The notes: generated from the sequence alone by a model not told the origin. Counted from the stretch's first letter, positions 8,702 to 16,247 are shown. The stretch is 21,178 nucleotides of DNA from Deltaproteobacteria bacterium (GCA_024277475.1 JAJRVC010000591.1:1-21178); one strand, 5' to 3'. Made by a program: numbers and translations.

Positions 8702-10023
8702 TCCTTCTCTTCCTCAGAAATACACCGTTCCAGGACTTCTAGAGCCTCGTCGATGTCTTCTTTGGTGATGATTAAAGGCGGTGCAAATTCAAGTGCAAAC
8801 CCCATTGTTTTAAACAAAACACCGAGCTGTTTGGCACGGGCAACGATATTGTTGACGCGATGAATGGGGAAAGATGCGCAAATCTTTTTATCAGAAGTGA
8901 AATCCAGACCCAGCCAGAGCCCGGTCCCCCGGACTTCTCCCACAATCGGGTGACGTTCCAGGGTTTTTAAGCCGTCAAGAAAATAATTTCCCATTTCACG
9001 GGAATTTCGAACCAGATTTTCTTGTTGTATAATCTCGATGTTTTTCAATCCGGCGGCGCAGGCCACCGGGTGATTTCCATAGGTATGCAGATGGAAAAAA
9101 TTCTCAATGGGCTTCATCACCTTGTCGGTACAGCCGACTGCCGAAAGTGGTACATATCCGCTGGTCAGCCCTTTGGCCATCGTCATCAGGTCCGGCTGAA
9201 TCTCAAAATGCTCGATACCGAACATTTTCCCGGTACGGCCAAAGCCGCAAATAACCTCGTCTATAATGAGCAGGATACCATATTTGCTGCAAATCTCCCG
9301 CACAATGGGCCAATACTCCCGGGGAGGTGCATAGGCCCCAAAACCTTGCATGATCGGTTCGCCGATAAAGGCAGAAATCAGTTCAGGATTTTCAAACTCT
9401 ATCGTACGTTCAATGTCCCTTGCACACCTCAAATCGCAATCCGGGTAAGCCAGTCCATAAGGGCAGCGATAACAATACGGGGATTCGACAAATACGGCGC
9501 CGGGCGCAATGGGTTCCATAATTTGGCGCATGGCCATTACGGTGCCGAGAGCCCTGACACCATACCCATTGACACCATGATAGGCCCCTTTTCTGGAAAT
9601 AACTTTAAAACAGGCCTTGTTGCCGTTGAAGTAATGGTAATGTTTTGCCAGTTTCATGGCGGATTCAACCGCCTCCGAACCGGAACATTCAAAAGTAAAA
9701 CGATTGATGGCAGCCGGCGTGATTTCGGCCAACCGGTCCGCCAGTTCCATGGCAGGTTCATTGCCATATCCGCCGGGCGTAAAATAGTGAAGGGTGCACA
9801 TTTGATCATAAGCCGCCTGGGCAACCTCCCGGCGGCCATAACCGACATGTACCGGCCGCGTTATCCCCGCTTCCATATCAAGATAGCGCTTGCCCTCTTT
9901 GTCCACCAGACGAACCCCTTCCCCCTTATCCATGACGGTGATGCCATTTTTAATATCCTCGCGCGGGGTGCGGTGTAAAATAAGACGAGACCTCTCATTC
10001 AGGATGTTGTTGTTTCCACTCAT
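8689..10023 (-). CDS. Class III (omega-amino acid) aminotransferase
   Basis: A PLP-dependent fold-type I aminotransferase of 444 residues, acting on an omega-amino group such as that of GABA, beta-alanine or a diamine. Seen in order: an N-terminal GVRLVDKEGKRYLDMEAGI strand, ECSGSEAVESAMKLA (phosphate-binding region), KGAYHGVNGYG, IIDEVICGFGRTG with the pyridine-nitrogen aspartate, and MAKGLTSGYVPLSA with the Schiff-base lysine. A cysteine-rich insertion (YCYRCPYGLAYPDCDLRC) is shared with a subset of this class. GAGAGG lies a few bases upstream of the ATG. In this context it would take the product of the ureohydrolase (for example 4-guanidinobutyrate to GABA, then to succinate semialdehyde), with GdhA recycling glutamate. 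That pathway is inferred. The 137-bp direct repeat begins about 50 bp upstream of the start. Confidence 0.9.
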   Translation of the reverse strand: MSGNNNILNERSRLILHRTPREDIKNGITVMDKGEGVRLVDKEGKRYLDMEAGITRPVHVGYGRREVAQAAYDQMCTLHYFTPGGYGNEPAMELADRLAEITPAAINRFTFECSGSEAVESAMKLAKHYHYFNGNKACFKVISRKGAYHGVNGYGVRALGTVMAMRQIMEPIAPGAVFVESPYCYRCPYGLAYPDCDLRCARDIERTIEFENPELISAFIGEPIMQGFGAYAPPREYWPIVREICSKYGILLIIDEVICGFGRTGKMFGIEHFEIQPDLMTMAKGLTSGYVPLSAVGCTDKVMKPIENFFHLHTYGNHPVACAAGLKNIEIIQQENLVRNSREMGNYFLDGLKTLERHPIVGEVRGTGLWLGLDFTSDKKICASFPIHRVNNIVARAKQLGVLFKTMGFALEFAPPLIITKEDIDEALEVLERCISEEEKDMGM

Positions 10024-10075
10024 ATTGCCTCTCGCTTTGCTGATTATAGGTTAACGCTCATATGAAACATTAAGC

Positions 10076-10212
10076 CGCTTTGGCTGCCGGCAACTGGGTT
10101 CGCAAGAAACACCGCCTGGCCGGAACAGTGAATTGATTGAACGTCGAACATCGAACGCCCAACGTCGAACTTCGAATATTGATGTCGCTACGCTTTATCT
10201 ATCTTAAAACAA
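10076..10212. repeat. 137-bp direct repeat, copy A
   Basis: Matches 21043-21178 with one single-base indel and about five substitutions (roughly 95 percent by my count). Both copies lie just upstream of the 5' end of a minus-strand gene (aminotransferase, creatinase-like). The unit includes a GCCTGGCCGGAAC block, the GAACGTC heptamer array, and a GCTACGCTTTATCTAT tail that recurs in degenerate form at 10447-10480. The right copy is cut by the window edge, so the full length is unknown. Confidence 0.85.
10139..10187. repeat. GAACGTC heptamer array (forward arm)
   Basis: Seven phased 7-bp units: GAACGTC, GAACATC, GAACGCC, CAACGTC, GAACTTC, GAATATT, GATGTCG. An inverted counterpart lies at 10282-10322 with a slightly different unit number. 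Confidence 0.8.
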
Positions 10213-10281
10213 GCGAACCGCTGAATTTCGAAAATTGAATCACTGTGCTCTGTCTTTTTTTTAAATTGGCAGAATACATTA

Positions 10282-10322
10282 TTCGACGTTGGACGTTCAA
10301 TGTTCGATGTTCGACGTTCATT
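10282..10322. repeat. GAACGTC heptamer array (inverted arm)
   Basis: Phased units on the plus strand TTCGACG, TTGGACG, TTCAATG, TTCGATG, TTCGACG, TTCATTT; these are the reverse complement of the 10139 array, with one additional unit in the shared core. Together the two arrays could form a long foldback with a loop of about 95 bases. Confidence 0.78.
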
Positions 10323-10424
10323 TTTTTAGTTAACCCGTCATATGAAGATAGCAAAGACCAAAGTTTCTTCTACGATCCGACTGGACGCCCGCGGCCAGAG
10401 GCGGCGCTCATATGAATCTTCCTG

Positions 10425-10543
10425 GAATGACGATTGACGAATGTGGATGTCGCTTCGCTCTGCTCTTTTTAAAAGATAGAATAGAAAGAATTCCTTAGTT
10501 TGTCATTCGTCATTCGCCAATCGTCATTCGACATTTGTCATGC
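10425..10543. repeat. GAATGAC-type heptamer arrays, two opposite orientations
   Basis: At 10425-10452 the units are GAATGAC, GATTGAC, GAATGTG, GATGTCG. At 10502-10543 the units are GTCATTC, GTCATTC, GCCAATC, GTCATTC, GACATTT, GTCATGC, which is the reverse complement type. Both keep strict 7-bp phase. Confidence 0.75.
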
Positions 10544-10595
10544 TGGAGTTTCTTCTTCGATTTGACCGGCCGTTTTTTTGGCCGGCAGCTGGGCT

Positions 10596-10774
10596 GAACC
10601 CTTGAACCCTCAACCCTGAACCCTGAACCCAGAACTCTGAACCCAGAACCCAGAACCCAGAACCCAGAACACTGAACTCTGAACCCAGAACCCTTGAACC
10701 CTTGAACTCTGAACCCAGAACCCTGAACCCTGAACCCAGAACCCAGAACACTGAACCCCTGAACCTTGAACCCT
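10596..10774. repeat. 179-bp degenerate GAACCC heptamer tandem array
   Basis: About two dozen units of the form GAACCCN (GAACCCT, GAACCCA, GAACTCT, GAACACT) run in 7-bp phase with occasional 8-bp units. Long open frames through it on the minus strand encode only repetitive glycine, serine, leucine and valine and are not genes. Shorter arrays of the same type occur at 4006-4034, 17571-17598 and 18534-18585. Confidence 0.88.
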
Positions 10775-10813
10775 ATTTTGATGCTTGATATTTGTCAATA
10801 CGCTTTTTCTATC

Positions 10814-10850
10814 TTAACACCTGAATTTTGGTACAAAAATCAGGTATTAA
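10814..10850. promoter_or_regulatory. 37-bp near-perfect palindrome, candidate operator of importer 1
   Basis: Left arm 10814-10830 and right arm 10834-10850 pair at 15 of 17 positions around a GTA centre, with outer arms TTAACACCTGA and TCAGGTATTAA. The half-site AGGTATTAA occurs again at 10959-10967 and in inverse at 10995-11003 across the importer 1 promoter. A repressor or activator binding site is the simplest reading. A mobile element inserted in its right arm now separates it from the promoter. Confidence 0.5.
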
Positions 10851-10966
10851 CAATCTCGTAAAAAGTCGAAATTCTCGAATTTTGACCTCATAACTTATTG
10901 AAATTATTAAGTACAAAATTTTAGTTTTGAGCTTTTTGTGCCTTTTTGCGGCCATATCAGGTATTA
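10842..10966 (+). mobile_element. 109-bp MITE-like element, copy 2, with 8-bp target duplication
   Basis: The core is 10850-10958, flanked by perfect AGGTATTA repeats at 10842-10849 and 10959-10966. Length and ends match copy 1 exactly (both begin ACAATCTCG and end GCGGCCAYATC). It has no reading frame of note. It lies two bases upstream of the -35 box of the importer 1 promoter and interrupts a palindromic site. Confidence 0.87.
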
Positions 10967-11003
10967 ACTTGACACATAATCTCTTTTTGCCATATTAATA
11001 CCT
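10959..11003 (+). promoter_or_regulatory. Sigma-70-type promoter of importer 1 within an inverted repeat
   Basis: TTGACA at 10969-10974 is followed, after 18 bases, by TATTAA at 10993-10998. Perfect 9-bp inverted repeats bracket it: AGGTATTAA at 10959-10967 and TTAATACCT at 10995-11003, the latter overlapping the -10 box. The arrangement fits regulation by a DNA-binding protein; no regulator gene is in the window. Confidence 0.6.
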
Positions 11004-11061
11004 AATTTTATCTTTCCAAATCTAAACTTGCCGTTCGGGCACTTTAAAAAAGGAGGTTAGC

Positions 11062-12138
11062 ATGAAGGGGAAAAAAAATGTGGCGGGACTGATTTTGATG
11101 GCTGTCTGTGTGACGCTTTTGTTTTTTGGATCTGCACCGGTCTTGGCCGAAAATACGCTCAAAGTCGGAGTTTACGGTGGTTATTTCAAGGATTCTTTTG
11201 ACAAACATATATTTCCTGATTTTACCAGGGATACGGGCATCAAAGTCGAGTCGATTGCTGAGCCTACCGGCGAAGCCTGGCTGGTGCAGCTGGAACAGGC
11301 GGCCAGAGCGGGTGTGGCCCCGGCGGATGTTTCCATGATAGCCCAGGGCCCCATGCTGAAGGGTCAACGAACCGATCTTTGGATGCCGCTGGACCTCAAA
11401 CAGATTCCGAATTACAAATTTCTGTTGCCGCAACATGTTCACAAATATCCGGATGGCCGGATCGACGGGATCGGAGCGGTCTCATGGTATATCACCCTGG
11501 TATCCAACACCAAAGTATTCAAAACGGCACCGACTTCCTGGGCGGATATGTGGCAGCCGGATAAAAAAAACAAACTCGGGCTTCTTGCTCTGGCCTCCAA
11601 TTCATTTCTGTTAGAAATAACCGCCAAAACTTTTTTCGGCGGCTACGATATCTTAAATTCCAAAGATGGCATTCTCGAAGTCCTGAATAAACTGGCTGAA
11701 ATCAAACCCAACGTGAAATTGTGGTATCGGGACGAAGGCCAGTTCCAGCAGGCCCTGCAATCCGGAGAAATCCCCATGGGACAGTACTATCACGATGTTG
11801 CCGGTCTGGCAGCGGCCGATGGCCAACCGGTGCGCTCTACCTTCCCCAAAGAAGGCGGCGTACTGGATTCCGGATCATGGGCCTTGTCCAAGGCCACCAA
11901 GATGAGCAAGGAAGCCCATATTTTTATCAACTACATGTGCCAGCCGCAGATTCAGGCCAAATTGTCACTCAAAGTGGGCACGGCCCCGACAGTTAGAAGA
12001 GATGTCTTGGGACTTACAGATGCGCAATTTTCATCGGTGTCAAGTGATATTCCTCCCATCATCCCGCGCTATGATCTGTATACGGGTGAACTCAGTGACT
12101 GGGTCAATCAAAAGTGGACTGAAATGGTGACTGAATAG
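11062..12138 (+). CDS. Periplasmic substrate-binding protein of ABC importer 1 (PotD-like)
   Basis: Captures the ligand of importer 1 in the periplasm. The 358-residue protein begins with a Sec signal peptide (basic MKGKKN, hydrophobic core, likely cleavage after VLA at residue 29). The mature part follows the PotD/PotF-type binding fold: LKVGVYGGYFKDSF, then FTRDTGIKVE, TSWADMWQPDKKNKLGLL, GEIPMGQYYHDVAG and a late FPKEGGVLDSGSWALS segment, which in polyamine-binding proteins is near the ligand pocket. The ligand cannot be read from the sequence. AGGAGG lies five bases before the ATG. It is the first gene of a plus-strand operon (SBP, ATPase, two permeases) driven by the promoter at 10969. 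The 103-bp spacer to the ATPase is mostly a dispersed repeat. Confidence 0.9.
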   Translation: MKGKKNVAGLILMAVCVTLLFFGSAPVLAENTLKVGVYGGYFKDSFDKHIFPDFTRDTGIKVESIAEPTGEAWLVQLEQAARAGVAPADVSMIAQGPMLKGQRTDLWMPLDLKQIPNYKFLLPQHVHKYPDGRIDGIGAVSWYITLVSNTKVFKTAPTSWADMWQPDKKNKLGLLALASNSFLLEITAKTFFGGYDILNSKDGILEVLNKLAEIKPNVKLWYRDEGQFQQALQSGEIPMGQYYHDVAGLAAADGQPVRSTFPKEGGVLDSGSWALSKATKMSKEAHIFINYMCQPQIQAKLSLKVGTAPTVRRDVLGLTDAQFSSVSSDIPPIIPRYDLYTGELSDWVNQKWTEMVTE

Positions 12139-12140
12139 AA

Positions 12141-12208
12141 AAGACAGAGCGACCTGTCGGGTCATAGCCGAAGGCGAAGCCTGAAGCGATACCACAAATC
12201 TTCAATAT
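12141..12208 (+). repeat. 68-bp dispersed repeat, copy 2
   Basis: Counterpart of 4041-4108, nearly identical over the first 50 bases and diverging after. It lies between the SBP and ATPase genes of importer 1, where a hairpin could stabilise or limit the upstream message. Confidence 0.75.
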
Positions 12209-12241
12209 TTAATTCCGGCTTGTCCGGATTAGGCATTTAAA

Positions 12242-13300
12242 ATGGCCGGTTTAACCCTTGAGGGTGTCCATAAACATTTTGGCTCGGTAGTGGCCGCCCG
12301 GGAAATAAATCTCAATCTGCCCCACGGTCGATTTGTGTGTTTTCTCGGTCCCTCGGGATGCGGTAAAACAACCCTTCTGCGACTCATCGCAGGATTGGAA
12401 ACTCCCACCCAGGGACATATTTTGCTGGACGGGAAGAGTATCACCCGGACGCCGGCCCACAAACGCAATTTTGGCATGGTTTTCCAGTCCCTGGCCCTGT
12501 TTCCCCATCTATCCGTTGGTGAAAATGTGACCTACAGCCTCAGGGTGCGGCACATTAAAAAAGACACGCGACGAAAACGAGCTGTCGAGCTGCTGGATCT
12601 GGTGCAATTATCCGGCTTTGCGGATCGTCATATCTCACAGCTATCCGGTGGTCAGCGCCAGCGGGTCGCCATCGCCCGTGCCCTGGCCATCGAACCGCAA
12701 CTTTTTCTGCTGGATGAACCCTTGTCCGCTCTGGATGCCAAGCTGCGGGAAAGCATGCAGCTGGAGCTTCGCATGCTGCAACAGCGCCTCGGAGTGACCA
12801 CCATCCTGGTCACCCATGACCAGCGCGAAGCCATGACCATGGCGGACATGGTGGTTGTCATGGGACCTGACAACCGCGTCCACCAGGTAGGCTCCCCCCT
12901 TGAAATCTATCGCCATCCGTCAGATACGTTTGTAGCCGACTTTATCGGCAGCAGCAATTTGCTTCAGGGATCCTGCGTGGGGGACCACGAGGTCAAAATC
13001 GGCAATCAGAAGCTGGTAGTAGAAGAAATGCCGGAAGGAGTGTCAGACACAACCGCCGTTACCATTTCGGTGCGGCCCGAAGATATTCTCGTTCTACCCG
13101 GTGCTGGAAGAGGAGACAACCGCCTGCATGGAACCGTCTCATTTATTCGGGATGTGGGCTCCAACATTGAAATCTATCTCAACTGCAACGGACTTCAGAT
13201 TATCAGTCAATCGACCCCCAAAGGGCGGCCGGATGTCAAACAAGGAGATGAAGCCACCGCAATTCTACCGGCGGATTGCTGCATTGTACTGAAATCATGA
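12242..13300 (+). CDS. ATPase subunit of ABC importer 1 (PotA-like)
   Basis: Cytoplasmic nucleotide-binding subunit that powers importer 1. It shows every expected motif: Walker A GPSGCGKT (36-43), Q-loop at Q82 in MVFQSLALFPH, signature LSGGQRQR (134-141), Walker B LFLLDEP with catalytic E159, D-loop SALD, and switch H192. A C-terminal TOBE-type regulatory domain follows from about residue 235, with the SVRPEDI motif. The length of 352 residues is usual for PotA. No strong ribosome site precedes the ATG. Its stop overlaps the start of the first permease (ATGA), so the two are translationally coupled. Confidence 0.92.
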   Translation: MAGLTLEGVHKHFGSVVAAREINLNLPHGRFVCFLGPSGCGKTTLLRLIAGLETPTQGHILLDGKSITRTPAHKRNFGMVFQSLALFPHLSVGENVTYSLRVRHIKKDTRRKRAVELLDLVQLSGFADRHISQLSGGQRQRVAIARALAIEPQLFLLDEPLSALDAKLRESMQLELRMLQQRLGVTTILVTHDQREAMTMADMVVVMGPDNRVHQVGSPLEIYRHPSDTFVADFIGSSNLLQGSCVGDHEVKIGNQKLVVEEMPEGVSDTTAVTISVRPEDILVLPGAGRGDNRLHGTVSFIRDVGSNIEIYLNCNGLQIISQSTPKGRPDVKQGDEATAILPADCCIVLKS

Positions 13301-14157
13301 TGGGAGAAAAACCAAAAGGCATACGTACACACCTGCCACTAGCCTACCCGGCTTTGATGCTGGGGATCTTTTTCATCATACCCTTCGGCATCATGGTTGC
13401 TATCAGTTTTTTTCACCGCCAGCCCGGCGGCTTTTACACTCCCGGTTTTGAGTTCACAAACTATAAGAACCTCTACACGGCGCTTTTTGGACGCACCCTG
13501 TTATTTTCCCTTTTTATTGCAGGCCTTTCGGCGGCTGTTTGCGTATCACTGGGATTTCCCTTTACCTATTTCATTACCCGCATGAAACGGCGGACTCAGG
13601 TAATATGGCTGGTCTTTCTGATGTCGGTTTTGTCGCTGTCGGAGGTCATTATCGGTTTTTCCTGGTCCCTGTTACTTTCGCGCACAGCCGGAATATCGAA
13701 TCTTTTTGTCTGGTTAGGCCTGATGGAACAGCCCAAGGCGTGGTATCCGGGATTTGCAGCCCTGTTATTTGGAATCTGCTATCTTGCTTTTCCTTATACC
13801 GTGCTGGTTCTATATCCACCGCTGTCACGACTGGACCCGGCCCTGCCGGAAGCATCTCAGACTCTCGGTGCTTCACCGCTGCGAACCTTTTTTACGGTTA
13901 TTGCCGGTTCGCTGCGAAACGCCATCGTGGCGGCTTTTGTCATGGTGTTTGTTTTTACCCTCGGGGTCTATTTGCTGCCCCAGATACTGGGCCGTCCGCG
14001 ACATTGGACGCTGTCCGTGTTGATTACCGACCAGGCCATCTACCAGTCCAATATGCCGATGGCGGCGTCCATGGCTATTTTTTTCATGTTAGTCAGCCTT
14101 TTACTGGTTGCCCTGACCATGATCATCGGCAAAGAGAAGAAAATCAAAACCCAATAG
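13297..14157 (+). CDS. Permease subunit of ABC importer 1 (PotB-like)
   Basis: A membrane subunit of about 286 residues with six predicted helices. The coupling EAA loop reads LPEASQTLGASPLRTFFTVI in the late cytoplasmic loop, as in PotB/PotH proteins. The ATG at 13297 overlaps the ATPase stop codon (ATGA), which sets the start; a second ATG follows directly at 13300 and a TTG at 13276 is less likely. It should pair with the next gene to form the transmembrane channel. The substrate is not deducible. Confidence 0.9.
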   Translation: MMGEKPKGIRTHLPLAYPALMLGIFFIIPFGIMVAISFFHRQPGGFYTPGFEFTNYKNLYTALFGRTLLFSLFIAGLSAAVCVSLGFPFTYFITRMKRRTQVIWLVFLMSVLSLSEVIIGFSWSLLLSRTAGISNLFVWLGLMEQPKAWYPGFAALLFGICYLAFPYTVLVLYPPLSRLDPALPEASQTLGASPLRTFFTVIAGSLRNAIVAAFVMVFVFTLGVYLLPQILGRPRHWTLSVLITDQAIYQSNMPMAASMAIFFMLVSLLLVALTMIIGKEKKIKTQ

Positions 14158-14163
14158 AATAAA

Positions 14164-14964
14164 ATGAGCAAAACATTTCGCATCATATTTCTCAACCTAA
14201 TCTTATTTTTGCTGAGCGGCCCGCTGATCATTGTCTCGGGCGTATCGCTCAATGCTAAAAAACGTCTTTTCTTCCCTCCCGATGGCATATCCCTGCGCTG
14301 GTATTTCGAACTGCTTACCGAAAAAGAGTGGTTGATTCCGGTGCAAAACAGCTTGACCATTGCTCTTACTTCCAGTTTCATTGCGCTGTCAATCGCCTTG
14401 CCGCTGGCCTATTTTTTGTGGCGCTATCGTGTTTTTTATGCCCGGGCGCTTTTTGCCCTCGGCATCTCACCCTTTCTCCTTCCACCGGTGATCACCGCGC
14501 TGGGCTTTCTTTCTTTTTGGGTAACGATCGGCTTCTACGGGAAGATGGGCGCAACCATTATCTCCCATGCCATCTTTTTTGTGACACTGCCGCTGGTGAC
14601 CATTTCTTTAGGATTTGAATCCATCGATCATGAAATCGTCGAAGCGGCGAAAACCATGGGTGCCGACTCTCGGATCGTTTTCAAAACGGTGATCTTCCCG
14701 ATGATTCGCCCGTATATGATATCCGGCCTTGCCTTCGCTTTTGTCTTAAGTCTGAATGAGTATATCGTAGCCTACATGGTGTCCGGCTTTACCGTCGAAA
14801 CCCTTCCGATTAAAATTTTCAACAGCCTGCGCTACGGATACACGCCGGTGATGGCCTCGGTGGCGGTTGTCTTTGTGCTGCTGGCTGCCATAATTTTCGG
14901 ACTGATCGGAAGGTTCGGTGATTTGCCGAAACTGCTCGGCGCGATGAACCCGGAAGAAAAATAA
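14164..14964 (+). CDS. Permease subunit of ABC importer 1 (PotC-like)
   Basis: The second membrane subunit of importer 1, 266 residues with six predicted helices. An early segment, PLIIVSGVSLNA, is followed by SLRWYFELL, the classical PotC N-terminal pattern. The EAA loop is EIVEAAKTMGADSRIVFKTV. It starts six bases after the previous stop, without a recognisable ribosome site, consistent with coupled translation. It is the last gene of the importer 1 operon, and no clear intrinsic terminator follows before the importer 2 promoter region. Confidence 0.9.
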   Translation: MSKTFRIIFLNLILFLLSGPLIIVSGVSLNAKKRLFFPPDGISLRWYFELLTEKEWLIPVQNSLTIALTSSFIALSIALPLAYFLWRYRVFYARALFALGISPFLLPPVITALGFLSFWVTIGFYGKMGATIISHAIFFVTLPLVTISLGFESIDHEIVEAAKTMGADSRIVFKTVIFPMIRPYMISGLAFAFVLSLNEYIVAYMVSGFTVETLPIKIFNSLRYGYTPVMASVAVVFVLLAAIIFGLIGRFGDLPKLLGAMNPEEK

Positions 14965-14974
14965 AACAATTATT

Positions 14975-15019
14975 CTTTACAAACCGACCCATTTGATATA
15001 GTAAAATCAGGTTGTAAAG
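14975..15019 (+). promoter_or_regulatory. Candidate promoter with flanking dyad upstream of the importer 2 SBP
   Basis: TTTACA (14976-14981) and TATAGT (14997-15002) are 15 bases apart, a short spacing. They are embedded in an imperfect inverted repeat CTTTACAAACC (14975-14985) with GGTTGTAAAG (15010-15019) that would place one arm on the -35 box and one near the transcription start. This would allow separate regulation of importer 2. The evidence is sequence pattern only. Confidence 0.4.
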
Positions 15020-15080
15020 TTCATTCATCCGGGACAACCCATCATCCAACCACTATTTTTTTAAAAAAAGGAGGGGAATT

Positions 15081-16168
15081 ATGAAATCGTTTAAGTATGC
15101 TGTTGCGTTGTTGTCAATCGTTATTCTGGTACCTTGTACCGCTGCACTCGCAGCCGAAAGCATTACAGTGACATCGTTCGGGGGGGCGTTCTCACAAAGC
15201 CAGATCGAGGCCTACCAGAAGCCGTTTTCCGCCAAGACAGGTATTAAAGTCAATGCTGAAGTGTACAACGGCGGCCTGGCTGAACTCAGAGCCCAGGTAC
15301 AAGCCGGTAACGTGACCTGGGATGTGGTCGACCTGGAGAAACAGGACGTCACCGCCGCCTGTGACGAAGGTTTGCTCGAACCGATTGACTGGTCCACACT
15401 GCCTCCGGCACCTGACGGCACCCCGGCGGAAAGGATTTTATCCCCGGCGCCCTGCATGAATGCGGCGTTGCAACCATTGTCTGGACGACCATTATTGCCT
15501 ATGACGATACCAAATTCCCGAAAGAGAAGCCAACGAAACTGGCCGATTTTTTTGATCTTAAAAAATTTCCGGGGATGCGCGGCATCAGCAAACGCCCGGT
15601 CGTGGCCCTTGAATTTGCACTAATGGCCGATGGCGTGCCGCCCAAGGATGTATACAACACCCTGTCGACGAGTGCCGGTATGGATCGTGCTTTCAAAAAG
15701 CTCGATTCAATCAAAAAATCCCTTATTTTCTGGGAAGCCGGGGCCCAGCCTCCGCAAATGCTTGCCGACGGCGAAGTGGTTATGACGACGGCTTATAACG
15801 GTCGTATTTTTAACGCCCAGATGAAGGAAAACAAGCCGTTTGTCATTATCTGGGATCACCAGGTTTACAACTGGGATTTTTATGCGATTCCCAAGGGTAC
15901 GAAAAATAAAAAGCTCGCCCTGGAGTTCATCAAATTTGCTACCAGCACCAAGCCTCTTGCCGACCAGGCAAGCTGGATTTCCTATGGTCCGGTGCGCAAG
16001 TCTTCCGTTCCATTGATATCAACCTTTCACGGCACTGATGTCCAAATGGCGCCGCACATGCCTACCGCACCGGCTAACTTTAAGAATGCGCTTGAAACCG
16101 ATAATGAATGGTGGGCCGACAACCAGGATGAAGCCAATAAACGATATAACGCCTGGATGGCCAAATAA
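15081..16168 (+). pseudogene. Frameshifted periplasmic substrate-binding protein of ABC importer 2 (PotD-like)
   Basis: The reading frame has a strong ribosome site (AAGGAGGGG) before the ATG and a Sec signal peptide (cleavage near residue 24-25). The first frame reads as a PotD-type binding protein (ITVTSFGGAFSQSQ, KPFSAKTGIKV, WDVVDLEKQDV) up to E117 at about 15431, then turns into nonsense, ending at 15623. The continuation is in the next frame: DFIPGALHECG, VWTTIIAYDDTKFPKEKP, DLKKFPGMRGISKRP, then GEVVMTTAYNGR and WDFYAIPKGTKN to the stop at 16168. Restoring one A in the GGAAAGG run at 15428-15434 would give a normal 362-residue protein. The region has no obvious slippery site, so a real mutation or a sequencing error are both possible. 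Both halves otherwise look conserved, suggesting a very recent lesion or an error. Confidence 0.85.
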
Positions 16169-16191
16169 CTGAAAATCAATTTAGACAGTTG

Positions 16192-16219
16192 AGGGCGGGG
16201 TCGAAATCCACCCCGCCCT
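16192..16219 (+). terminator. GC-rich hairpin between SBP and permeases of importer 2
   Basis: A perfect 10-bp stem, AGGGCGGGGT (16192-16201) with ACCCCGCCCT (16210-16219), and an 8-base loop, followed by ATTTAA. The U-run is short, so it probably acts as a leaky terminator or 3'-end stabiliser, giving more SBP message than permease message, a common arrangement in ABC importer operons. Confidence 0.75.
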
Positions 16220-16247
16220 ATTTAATCCAGTTGAGATCAATATCTCC

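Larger units (their letters stand above)
10024..11061. other. 1.04-kb repeat-dense intergenic region between divergent transcription units
   Basis: No gene is seen. The region holds copy A of the 137-bp direct repeat (10076-10212), inverted heptamer arrays (10139-10187 against 10282-10322), GAATGAC-type arrays (10425-10452 and, inverted, 10502-10543), a CCGGCC/GGCCGG hairpin with a T-rich loop (10566-10585), a 179-bp GAACCC array (10596-10774), a 37-bp palindrome (10814-10850), the second copy of the mobile element (10850-10958) and the importer 1 promoter. Open frames inside it are translations of the tandem repeat. Confidence 0.7.

Noticed and set aside
9022..9978. A 318-codon plus-strand open frame
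   Set aside because: It is entirely antisense to the aminotransferase gene, which has complete family motifs; the plus-strand product matches nothing recognisable.
10596..10774. CRISPR-like appearance of the repeat array
   Set aside because: Units are 7 bp in immediate tandem with no spacers and no cas genes are present.
10524..10798. Two overlapping minus-strand open frames rich in G, S, L, V, F and Q
   Set aside because: They are translations of the GAACCC heptamer array; a period-7 repeat gives repetitive peptides in all frames.
15031..15040. GGGACAACCC resembling a guanidine-II (mini-ykkC) riboswitch hairpin
   Set aside because: The loop is ACAA instead of ACGR, and the required second hairpin is missing.
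15428..15470. Programmed ribosomal frameshifting in the importer 2 binding protein
   Set aside because: There is no X-XXY-YYZ slippery heptamer and no evident downstream pseudoknot, and this protein family is not known to use recoding.
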